Assembly: GCF_002836945.1 (NCBI RefSeq)
Contig: NZ_NIJM01000006.1
Coordinates: 1 to 64,000, forward strand
Direction of reading: 5' to 3'
From: Shewanella chilikensis
Lineage (GTDB): Bacteria; Pseudomonadota; Gammaproteobacteria; Enterobacterales; Shewanellaceae
Length of the DNA: 64,000 bases
This document shows positions 57,887 through 64,000 of the stretch, piece after piece. The translations under genes were made by a program, and so were the position numbers. The notes under the pieces were generated by a model. The model saw only the letters and a program-made list of their open reading frames with translations. It ran no database searches and was not told the DNA's origin. The first letter of the stretch is position 1. Each line of letters opens with the position of its first letter.

Positions 57887-58564
57887 ATGAATAACAACGA
57901 AGTTAAAGTGAAGGTCTGGGATATACCTGTGCGGGTGTTTCATTGGGGCATGCTGCTGCTCTTGGGCGGGCTGTGGTGGAGTGCCGATCAGGGGGAGATG
58001 AGCTATCACCAGTTGTTCGCCTATAGTCTGATGATCTTGTTGGTGGTACGGCTTATTTGGGGCTTTATCGGTAGCGACACTGCCCGTTTCAGTCATTTTG
58101 TCCGTCATCCCCGTCAGGCATTGGATTATCTTGCCAAGATGCGGGCCAAGCAGGCTCCTCATTCTTTAGGGCATAACCCTCTTGGGGGTTATATGGTGGT
58201 ACTTTTACTGGTCATAATCAGCTTGCAATTGGTGTCGGGTTTGTTTGCCACAGATGAGATATTTACCGAAGGGCCCTTGGTTTCTTATGTCAGCGGTGAA
58301 ACCGCTAGTTGGTTTACCTGGTTACACAAGAAGAATTTCGATCTTTTATTGATCCTTGCCGGTATTCATGTGGCCGCCGTCTTGCTGCACCGCTTCAAAG
58401 GTGAAAAGCTGGTGGGGGCAATGTTCAGTGGCTATAAGCGCTTACCGGCTGCAGAAGCGCAGCAACCCAGGTTTGCCTCTTTGATACTGGCATTGGTGCT
58501 TTTATTGGTAGTCGCCGTGCCTGTGGTGCACTTTTTGATGATGCCAGTGATAGGCATGTTGTAA
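57887..58564 (+). CDS. Di-heme cytochrome b (b561-type)
   Basis: A 225-residue membrane cytochrome b with four or five membrane segments. Histidines in IPVRVFHWGMLLLLG, EMSYHQLFAYSL and ILAGIHVAAVLLHRF are candidate heme ligands. This small cytochrome b/b6 type often partners a c-type cytochrome, and cytochrome c' is encoded convergently next door. It probably passes electrons from the quinone pool to a soluble carrier; this is inferred. Confidence 0.85.
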   Translation: MNNNEVKVKVWDIPVRVFHWGMLLLLGGLWWSADQGEMSYHQLFAYSLMILLVVRLIWGFIGSDTARFSHFVRHPRQALDYLAKMRAKQAPHSLGHNPLGGYMVVLLLVIISLQLVSGLFATDEIFTEGPLVSYVSGETASWFTWLHKKNFDLLLILAGIHVAAVLLHRFKGEKLVGAMFSGYKRLPAAEAQQPRFASLILALVLLLVVAVPVVHFLMMPVIGML

Positions 58565-58573
58565 GTTTCCAAG

Positions 58574-58608
58574 CAATAAAAAGCCTGCTAGATGCAGGCT
58601 TTTTATTG
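58574..58608. terminator. Bidirectional terminator between cytochrome b and cytochrome c'
   Basis: Perfect 15 bp arms (58574-58588 and 58594-58608) with a 5 nt loop carry runs of five A and five T, so the hairpin ends both convergent transcripts. Confidence 0.9.
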
Positions 58609-58624
58609 TGATGACTAAAAGGGA

Positions 58625-59077
58625 TTAGTCTTTTTTGTATACGTCGTGGCAGCCTTTGCAACTCTTGCCAACGGCACCGAAGGCTTTTTTCAGCTCATTC
58701 TTGTCGCCGCCTTTGGCTGCAATAGCCAGGGCGTCGGCATTGGTTTGCAGTTCTTTGAACTTGGCTTCAAAGTCAGCCTTGTCGGCCCAAATCTTGGCCA
58801 GAGCTTCAGTATCACCTTTGTCGGAACCATCGATAAAGCCTTCCAGTGGCAGTTTCGCCAGGGCGGCCACATTGGCTGCACGCATAGCTGCAACATCGGC
58901 GTTAAAGTCTTTCTTGCCTTTGAGCATGGCACCGATATCACCGAAGTTATAGGCCATCAGGCTGAAACCAGACTGACGGTACTGGATGGCATCATCGCTG
59001 CTTTCAAAGTTGTGGGCCTGAACAGCTGTAGCGCTAAGCGCCGCGGTGGCGGCTAACATCAGTAAGTATTTTTTCAT
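58625..59077 (-). CDS. Cytochrome c' (class II c-type cytochrome)
   Basis: A 150-residue periplasmic monoheme protein. The signal peptide ends near TAVQA, and the C-terminal heme site is CKGCHDVYKKD, the position typical of four-helix-bundle cytochrome c'. These proteins bind nitric oxide and may detoxify it. The start at 59077 (MKKYLLML) has GTGAGA upstream; two in-frame starts lie just before it. It faces the cytochrome b gene. Confidence 0.92.
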   Translation of the reverse strand: MKKYLLMLAATAALSATAVQAHNFESSDDAIQYRQSGFSLMAYNFGDIGAMLKGKKDFNADVAAMRAANVAALAKLPLEGFIDGSDKGDTEALAKIWADKADFEAKFKELQTNADALAIAAKGGDKNELKKAFGAVGKSCKGCHDVYKKD

Positions 59078-59230
59078 TATCATTCTCACAAGTTTGTGCG
59101 TTAATGTGACATTGCTTGGCTATTGTACACATTTTGTTTGACCTAGGGAGTAGACTTTTTCAGTTTACATGTAAAGTTTTGTCAGTAACTGGCTGCTAAA
59201 ACACGACTTTTTTTCGCAGGAAAACAACGC

Positions 59231-59262
59231 TATACTGTGTTCACGTACCATTACGTGAACAC
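59231..59262 (+). promoter_or_regulatory. trpR promoter with overlapping 26 bp palindrome
   Basis: TATACT at 59231-59236 is a good -10 element. Immediately after it an inverted repeat has perfect 11 bp arms GTGTTCACGTA (59237-59247) and TACGTGAACAC (59252-59262) around CCAT. The expected transcription start falls inside the palindrome, so a bound protein would block initiation. TrpR itself is a likely ligand, since E. coli trpR is autoregulated, but the arms lack the CTAG core of known Trp operators. Confidence 0.6.
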
Positions 59263-59274
59263 GAAAGAGTTGCT

Positions 59275-59550
59275 ATGCGCCCTGATTGGATATCAGTACT
59301 GGAGAAAGTACTGGCTCACAATAATCCCGAAGACCTAAACTGCCTGTTTGAATTGTTGTTGACCGATGATGAAAGACATGCCATCGCCGGCCGTTTGAAG
59401 GTGTTTCAGGTATTGCTTGAAGGGGAGATGAGTCAGCGGCAGATTGCGGCCGAGTATGAGGTGAGCATAGCAACCATCACCCGTTGTTCCAACTATTTGA
59501 AGCATATGCCCGCAGCGCTGAAGGAAAAAATCCGAGCCTTGATCCTTTGA
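59275..59550 (+). CDS. trpR: TrpR, tryptophan repressor
   Basis: Trp-dependent repressor of tryptophan biosynthesis genes. The 91-residue protein contains LTDDERHAIAGRLKVFQVLLEGEMSQRQIAAEYEVSIATITRCSNYLK (about residues 30-76), the complete TrpR helix-turn-helix and tryptophan-binding region. It is slightly shorter than E. coli TrpR (108) at both ends. Confidence 0.95.
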   Translation: MRPDWISVLEKVLAHNNPEDLNCLFELLLTDDERHAIAGRLKVFQVLLEGEMSQRQIAAEYEVSIATITRCSNYLKHMPAALKEKIRALIL

Positions 59551-59551
59551 G

Positions 59552-59932
59552 TTACATCAGGGGTTGTCGCGGCAATTTGTGGCGGCGGTAGAGGTGGCGC
59601 TGATTCAGAATATAGCCGCTCCAGGCACAGAAGAGCAGCCCCAGTAGCTGGTAAACTTCTTGGTCGGAAAACCTTAACAGTAGCATGCCCGACAGCAGCC
59701 AGAGGAAAGGCAATCCTGCATACAGGGGTTCGGGCCAAACTCCTCCCCGCCGTAAGCGTTTGGGATCGCTGCGTCTGTGACTCGAACGCAGGTTGTAAAT
59801 CCGGGCCGCGGCCAATATAAGCAAAACGGAACCCAGGATCCCAAGCAAGGATTCGAGTAAATAGAGCGCCAGGCTACCGGTCAAAAAATACAGATAGGGC
59901 AGGCTCTCGTAGACCAATCTGGACAAGATCAC
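59552..59932 (-). CDS. Small membrane protein, unknown
   Basis: A 126-residue protein with four hydrophobic segments: two near the N-terminus (about 10-28 and 30-45) and two in the second half (about 70-86 and 93-107). They are separated by an Arg-rich loop (LRSSHRRSDPKRLRRGG). No family was recognised. GTG start at 59932. It is convergent with trpR and ends 1 bp from it. Confidence 0.6.
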   Translation of the reverse strand: MILSRLVYESLPYLYFLTGSLALYLLESLLGILGSVLLILAAARIYNLRSSHRRSDPKRLRRGGVWPEPLYAGLPFLWLLSGMLLLRFSDQEVYQLLGLLFCAWSGYILNQRHLYRRHKLPRQPLM

Positions 59933-60010
59933 GGGGCATTTCTTCGCATCCGGGGTATCTATTGATTTTAGTCCAAAGAATTACGTCCAACCTTGTTTTC
60001 TAAAGTGCCA

Positions 60011-60041
60011 TAAACAAAGAGTCCGGCATTGGCCGGACTCT
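60011..60041 (-). terminator. Terminator of slyD
   Basis: A 10 bp stem AGAGTCCGGC/GCCGGACTCT with a 4 nt loop is followed on minus by TTGTTT. The T-tract is short but the stem is strong. Confidence 0.75.
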
Positions 60042-60085
60042 CGATTGATAGCAATAATTTGCTAGGTGGTCTGTCTGCTTGGTTA

Positions 60086-60697
60086 TTAACCGCGGCAGCC
60101 GCAACCACCGTTACCGTCACAGCCTTCTTTCTTGGCGTCTTCCTCTGCATCTGAATTACAGCAGCCGCCGTGCTCGTGATCATGACCGCCACAGCAACCG
60201 CCGTGATCCTGGCCGTGACCACCACAACCGCCATGGGCGTGGATATGGCCGTGAGCAATCTCTTCGGCTGTCGCTTCACGCACGTCCATCACTTCGACAT
60301 TAAAGGTCAGTGATTGGCCTGCCAGAGGGTGGTTGCCATCAACGATAACACTGTTGTCCAGTACTTCGGTCACTTGTACCGGGCGCTGGCCCATTTCAGT
60401 TTCGGCGATGAAGCGCATACCAGGTACTATGTCCTGGATATCGCCAAAGGCTTCCAGAGGAACTTCCTGACGCAGACCATCATGGTATGGGCCATAGGCT
60501 TCTTCAGACTCTATGGTCACTTCCAGCGTATCGCCTTTGCTCTTGCCTTCCAGTGCTTTTTCAAGTCCCGGGATCAGGTTTTCCATACCGTGGAGGTAGA
60601 CCATAGGATCTGCCTCAAAAGAACTTTCTATCAACTGACCCTTGGCGTCAGTCAGGCGGTAGTGAATGGTAACCGCACTGTGTTGGGTGATTTGCAT
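60086..60697 (-). CDS. slyD: SlyD, FKBP-type prolyl isomerase and nickel chaperone
   Basis: Cytosolic peptidyl-prolyl isomerase and chaperone that also delivers nickel to hydrogenase. The 203 residues have the FKBP core split by the insert-in-flap domain (YHDGLRQEVPLEAFGDIQ, DGNHPLAGQSLTFNVEV). A C-terminal tail (about 148-203) is packed with His and Cys (HAHGGCGGHG, CCGGHDHEHGGCC) for metal binding. Apparent reading frames on the opposite strand come from this repetitive tail. Confidence 0.95.
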   Translation of the reverse strand: MQITQHSAVTIHYRLTDAKGQLIESSFEADPMVYLHGMENLIPGLEKALEGKSKGDTLEVTIESEEAYGPYHDGLRQEVPLEAFGDIQDIVPGMRFIAETEMGQRPVQVTEVLDNSVIVDGNHPLAGQSLTFNVEVMDVREATAEEIAHGHIHAHGGCGGHGQDHGGCCGGHDHEHGGCCNSDAEEDAKKEGCDGNGGCGCRG

Positions 60698-61163
60698 ATC
60701 GCCTCCCGTTCAGAATGTGGCCGCATGATAACGTGCTTTTTCCGCGCTGGCGATATCCGAGCGTTGCTTATGCCAACTGTTGCACAGAGTTTTGCCGCCA
60801 AGATGACATTTTGGGGCAGGCTGGAACTAAAAAAGCCATTATTTTTTAAACGTCTTTTCTAAAAATTCTATTTGGGTGTCTTTGATTGCACTTGCTTGGC
60901 TGAGACTCAGCTTTTTAGCCAAATACACTTTACGTTAAGGTTAATTATAATGAGGGAGTTTTGTTGATACTTATCCAGTTAAAAACAGACTTTGGTGAGA
61001 CTTATTCAATGAGATTGGCATTTTATTAGAATTTTCATGAAAGCGCCCCTTGACAAATGCTACAGAAAAAAGCAATCCTGTTTGTATTGCTGTCATTCCA
61101 AGGAGCTAAACTCCTGAATGAACCGGCCTGAACACAAGAGAATAAAACGAGTATAGAAACCCA
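60698..61163. other. Control region between slyD and the thr operon
   Basis: 466 bp without a protein gene. Two thr-operon promoter options are visible. An exact TTGACA at 61050-61055 lacks a good -10. TATAGA at 61152-61157 lies immediately before thrL. A stem-loop at 61093-61121 and a small inverted repeat TTGGCT/AGCCAA near 60897-60922 are also present. Confidence 0.5.
61093..61121 (+). other. Stem-loop upstream of thrL
   Basis: Arms TCATTC plus AGGAG pair with CTCCT plus GAATGA around a CTAAA loop, with a 2 nt bulge: 11 pairs. Either an RNA element of a longer leader or an operator. Confidence 0.5.
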
Positions 61164-61235
61164 ATGTATCAGCTAAGCTCAGTTGTAATTACCACCATTA
61201 CAACCACCACCATTACCAGTGTGGGGGCGGGCTGA
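61164..61235 (+). CDS. thrL: ThrL, thr operon leader peptide
   Basis: A 23-residue leader peptide with seven Thr and three Ile codons in a run of ten (ITTITTTTIT, residues 9-18), the regulatory amino acids of the thr operon as in E. coli ThrL. The end of its gene (GGGGGCGGGCT, 61223-61233) can pair with AGCCCGCTCCC of the downstream terminator, giving an antiterminator. Confidence 0.92.
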   Translation: MYQLSSVVITTITTTTITSVGAG

Positions 61236-61261
61236 CTATACCCTGAAGAATTGCAAACAAG

Positions 61262-61293
61262 AAGCCCGCTCCCACCAAGGAGCGGGCTTTTTT
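61262..61293 (+). terminator. Attenuator terminator of the thr operon
   Basis: A perfect 11 bp stem AAGCCCGCTCC/GGAGCGGGCTT with loop CACCAA runs into a tract of seven T. It precedes thrA by 38 bp. Confidence 0.92.
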
Positions 61294-61330
61294 GTTTCCT
61301 GGGCGGGCGCGGTATTTAAAGGAGAGACAG

Positions 61331-63796
61331 ATGAAAGTGATGAAGTTCGGCGGTACCTCGCTGGCAAACTGGCAAAGGTTTGAAATGGCAGCAGAAATTG
61401 TTCTGACCAGTGCCAGAGAAGAGCAAGTGGCCACAGTGCTGTCGGCTCCGGCAACCGTAACCAACAATCTATTGGCCATGGTTGATAGGGTATTGGCAAA
61501 GGGGGATGTCGACGAGGCGCTTGCCAAGGTGGCTGAGGTATTTGAAGCTTTGTATGCCGATGCATCTGTATCTTTTGCAGAGGAAGCCAGACAACAGCTG
61601 AAGAAGGTATTGGCACAACAGTTGGCGAGTTGGCGGGCAAAATTGGCTGGGGTTCAGCTTCTGGGGGAGTGTCCTGACAGTGTGCGGGCCGAGATCCTGG
61701 TGGCAGGTGAGCGACTCTCCGCAGCCTTGATGGTTGAAGTGCTCAAGGCCAAGGGAGTCAGTGCCGGTTTACTCGACCCGAGAGAATTATTCCTCGGCGT
61801 CGGCACACCATTGGAGTCTGTGGTGGATATCGCTGTCAGTAAGCCCAGATTTGCGTTGCTTAAACTCGATGAGCAGAGAGTGTGGGTCATGCCGGGGTTT
61901 ACCGCTGCCGGTGCCGATGGCAAGGTGGTGACTCTGGGACGCAATGGTTCGGATTATTCGGCGGCAGTTCTGGCAGCCTGTCTGGATGCTGACAGCTGCG
62001 AAATCTGGACAGATGTCGATGGGGTATACAATACCGACCCCCGGGTGGTTGCCGATGCCAAGCTGCTCTCCCAGCTCAGTTACCAAGAGGCAATGGAACT
62101 TTCCTATTTTGGCGCCAAGGTGCTGCACCCCAAGACCATTTCGCCCATAGCCCAGTTCCAAATCCCGTGCTACATCAAAAACAGCTTTAACCCCAAAGCG
62201 CCGGGCACTCTGGTATCCAATCTGCCGGATCAGACCGGGTTGCAGGTCAAGGCGATTTCCAATCTGGATAACCAAACCATGTTCAACGTCTCAGGCCCGG
62301 GAATGAAAGGCATGGTGGGGATGGCGTCGCGTATTTTGGAGTCCATCGCCAGAGCCAAGGTTTCGGTATCGCTGATCACTCAAAGCTCCAGTGAGTACAG
62401 CATCAGTTTCTGTGTGGCCACTTTGGATGCCCCCAGAGTCAAGTGGGCGCTGGAGCAGGAGTTTGAACTAGAGCTCAAGAGTGAACTGTTGGAGCCGCTG
62501 GAGATGCGGGATCAACTGGCGATAGTGTCCCTGATAGGTGACGGTATGCGTACCCATAAGGGTGTGGCTGCGCGCTTCTTTCAGGCCCTGGCCCAGGCCA
62601 GTGTCAATATCATCGCCATTGCCCAGGGCTCGTCCGAGCGCTCCATTTCTGCCGTGGTCGAGCAGCGCAAGACGCGTCATGCGGTAGCTGCCTGCCATCA
62701 GGGCTTTTTCGATGTGCAGCAGTATCTCGATGTCTTCCTAGTTGGCGCCGGTAACATTGGCACAGGCTTGCTGGAGCAGATAAAACAGCAGGAAGCCATG
62801 CTCAAAGGGCAACATATTAGTATTCGGGTTTGCGCCATCGCCAACTCAGGCAAGATGTTGCTCGACGCCGCCGGTATCTCCCTTGCCGATTGGCAGTCAA
62901 GGCTCAACGATTCGCCCGTCGCCTTTGATCTGACACAGATGTTGGCCTGGGCCAAGGAGCAGCAGTTACTCAATCCCGTATTGCTGGATTGCACCTCTTC
63001 GGATGTCATTGCCGGCCGTTATCTGGATGTGATGAATGCCGGTTTGCACGTGGTGACACCCAACAAGAAGGCCAATACCCGTGAGTTGGCTTTTTACCGC
63101 GCGCTGCGGCAAACCGCGCTGGCCCAGCGGCGCCAGTTCCTTTATGAAACCAATGTCGGCGCCGGTTTGCCGGTTATCGATAACCTGAAAAAGTTGCTGT
63201 TTGCCGGTGATAAGCTGCTGCGTTTCCAGGGGATACTCTCGGGTTCGCTGTCGTTTATCTTCGGTATGCTGGATGAGGGGATGAGTCTGTCACAGGCCAC
63301 GGCTATAGCCCGGGAAAAGTGCTTCACCGAGCCGGACCCCAGGGACGATCTCAATGGTATGGATGTAGCGCGCAAGGTGTTGATTTTGGCACGGGAAGTG
63401 GGCTTGCCGCTGGAGCTGGATGATATTCAGGTGGAGTCTGTCTTGCCGGATGACTTCGATGCATCAGGCGATGTAGCCCAGTTTATGGCGGCTCTGCCAC
63501 TGCTGGATGCGGCCGTTGCCGAGCGAGTCGCTGCCGCCCATGCCAAGGGTAAACGCCTGCGTTATGTCGGCCAGATAGATGAGTCAGGTTGCAGGGTGCG
63601 TATCGCCGAAGTGGCGGCCGATGATCCCCTGTTCAGCGTCAAAGGTGGTGAGAATGCACTGGCTTTCTACAGCCGCTACTACCAGCCGATCCCCTTTGTA
63701 CTCAGAGGCTATGGTGCCGGTACTGAGGTGACGGCCGCCGGGGTGTTTGCCGACTTACTCAGAACCCTCAACTGGACTCGGGAGGTCAGCGCATGA
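61331..63796 (+). CDS. thrA: ThrA, aspartokinase I / homoserine dehydrogenase I
   Basis: Bifunctional enzyme catalysing the first and third steps from aspartate to threonine. The 821-residue protein begins with the aspartokinase domain ([33 protein letters not shown] near residue 205) and continues through two ACT-type threonine-sensing regions (about 315-450). It ends with homoserine dehydrogenase ([20 protein letters not shown] near 470; [27 protein letters not shown]). The ATG at 61331 has GGAGAGA upstream and matches the E. coli start. Its stop overlaps thrB. Confidence 0.96.
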   Translation: MKVMKFGGTSLANWQRFEMAAEIVLTSAREEQVATVLSAPATVTNNLLAMVDRVLAKGDVDEALAKVAEVFEALYADASVSFAEEARQQLKKVLAQQLASWRAKLAGVQLLGECPDSVRAEILVAGERLSAALMVEVLKAKGVSAGLLDPRELFLGVGTPLESVVDIAVSKPRFALLKLDEQRVWVMPGFTAAGADGKVVTLGRNGSDYSAAVLAACLDADSCEIWTDVDGVYNTDPRVVADAKLLSQLSYQEAMELSYFGAKVLHPKTISPIAQFQIPCYIKNSFNPKAPGTLVSNLPDQTGLQVKAISNLDNQTMFNVSGPGMKGMVGMASRILESIARAKVSVSLITQSSSEYSISFCVATLDAPRVKWALEQEFELELKSELLEPLEMRDQLAIVSLIGDGMRTHKGVAARFFQALAQASVNIIAIAQGSSERSISAVVEQRKTRHAVAACHQGFFDVQQYLDVFLVGAGNIGTGLLEQIKQQEAMLKGQHISIRVCAIANSGKMLLDAAGISLADWQSRLNDSPVAFDLTQMLAWAKEQQLLNPVLLDCTSSDVIAGRYLDVMNAGLHVVTPNKKANTRELAFYRALRQTALAQRRQFLYETNVGAGLPVIDNLKKLLFAGDKLLRFQGILSGSLSFIFGMLDEGMSLSQATAIAREKCFTEPDPRDDLNGMDVARKVLILAREVGLPLELDDIQVESVLPDDFDASGDVAQFMAALPLLDAAVAERVAAAHAKGKRLRYVGQIDESGCRVRIAEVAADDPLFSVKGGENALAFYSRYYQPIPFVLRGYGAGTEVTAAGVFADLLRTLNWTREVSA

Positions 63797-64000
63797 GTCA
63801 GTTTATTCCCGCCAATGCACCTGTGACTGTCTATGCGCCCGCCTCTATGGGAAATGTCGGTGTCGGCTTCGATTTGCTGGGCGCCGCACTGGCCCCCATT
63901 GATGGCAGTTTACTGGGGGATACAGTTACAGTGGGCGCCGCGTCTTGCGGCGTTTCTCTGACTCAACTTGGCCCCTGGGCTCATAAGCTGCCACAGGAGC
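63793..64000 (+). CDS. thrB: ThrB homoserine kinase (partial, cut by window end)
   Basis: First 69 codons of homoserine kinase, which phosphorylates homoserine with ATP. The N-terminal [23 protein letters not shown] stretch is typical of GHMP kinases. It overlaps thrA by 4 bp (ATGA), as in the E. coli thrABC operon. Confidence 0.92.
   Translation, partial: MSQFIPANAPVTVYAPASMGNVGVGFDLLGAALAPIDGSLLGDTVTVGAASCGVSLTQLGPWAHKLPQE

Noticed and set aside
60079..60303. Opposite-strand frame rich in Arg/His over slyD
   Set aside because: A shadow of the His/Cys-rich SlyD tail.

Overview
The window reads as a chromosomal stretch of a Shewanella-type gammaproteobacterium (Alteromonadales). The evidence is the complete pfaR-pfaA-pfaB-pfaC-pfaD plus pfaE polyunsaturated fatty acid synthase locus, the typical gammaproteobacterial core blocks around it, and a paired cytochrome b / cytochrome c'. 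The sequence is moderately GC-rich by eye, which would fit a higher-GC Shewanella, but the species cannot be named from this alone. No rRNA, tRNA, CRISPR array or intact insertion sequence was seen.

Layout. 0.3-8.2 kb: a membrane class III cyclase gene and mutH on the minus strand, a 698 bp intergenic region carrying a cluster of DnaA boxes, then rppH-ptsP-TSUP transporter-lgt-thyA on plus. 8.3-11.5 kb: nhaA, a small Rap1a/Tai-like secreted protein, nhaR, then sdhE-ygfX. 11.5-16 kb: nadB on minus, divergent from rpoE-rseA-rseB-rseC, with a sigma-E promoter in front of rpoE. 16-22.7 kb: lepA, then lepB-rnc-era-recO and pdxJ-acpS. 22.7-41.5 kb: the PUFA synthase operon on minus (pfaR to pfaD, tightly packed or overlapping), a small possible lipoprotein and pfaE on plus. 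41.5-46.3 kb: queF, syd and small poorly known genes. 46.3-47.3 kb: no protein gene, but a roughly 750 nt RNA gene that looks like a very long CsrB, with a GacA/UvrY-type palindrome upstream and a strong terminator. 47.9-57.6 kb: aroF-tyrA, hcp-hcr, a membrane protein, a CPA1 antiporter, pheA (minus, with a pheL attenuator) and raiA. 57.9-61 kb: cytochrome b, cytochrome c', trpR, a small membrane protein and slyD. 61.1-64 kb: thrL attenuator, thrA and the start of thrB, which is cut by the window end.

How the parts fit. PfaA-D carry out iterative PUFA assembly on ACP domains of PfaA, which PfaE must phosphopantetheinylate; PfaR is the likely activator. AcpS, encoded next to pfaD, serves the ordinary fatty acid ACP. 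aroF, tyrA, pheA, trpR and the thr operon form an amino acid biosynthesis neighbourhood whose two attenuators can be read directly from the sequence.

Most interesting observations: (1) a CsrB-like RNA with about 44 GGA motifs, many in hairpin loops; (2) a DARS2-like DnaA-box cluster between mutH and rppH; (3) PheA carries about 250 extra C-terminal residues that resemble a DAHP synthase barrel with its catalytic signatures lost; (4) PfaR looks like a domesticated IS481-type transposase; (5) PfaA has only two ACP domains; (6) pfaB holds a 27 bp in-frame minisatellite at two separate places.
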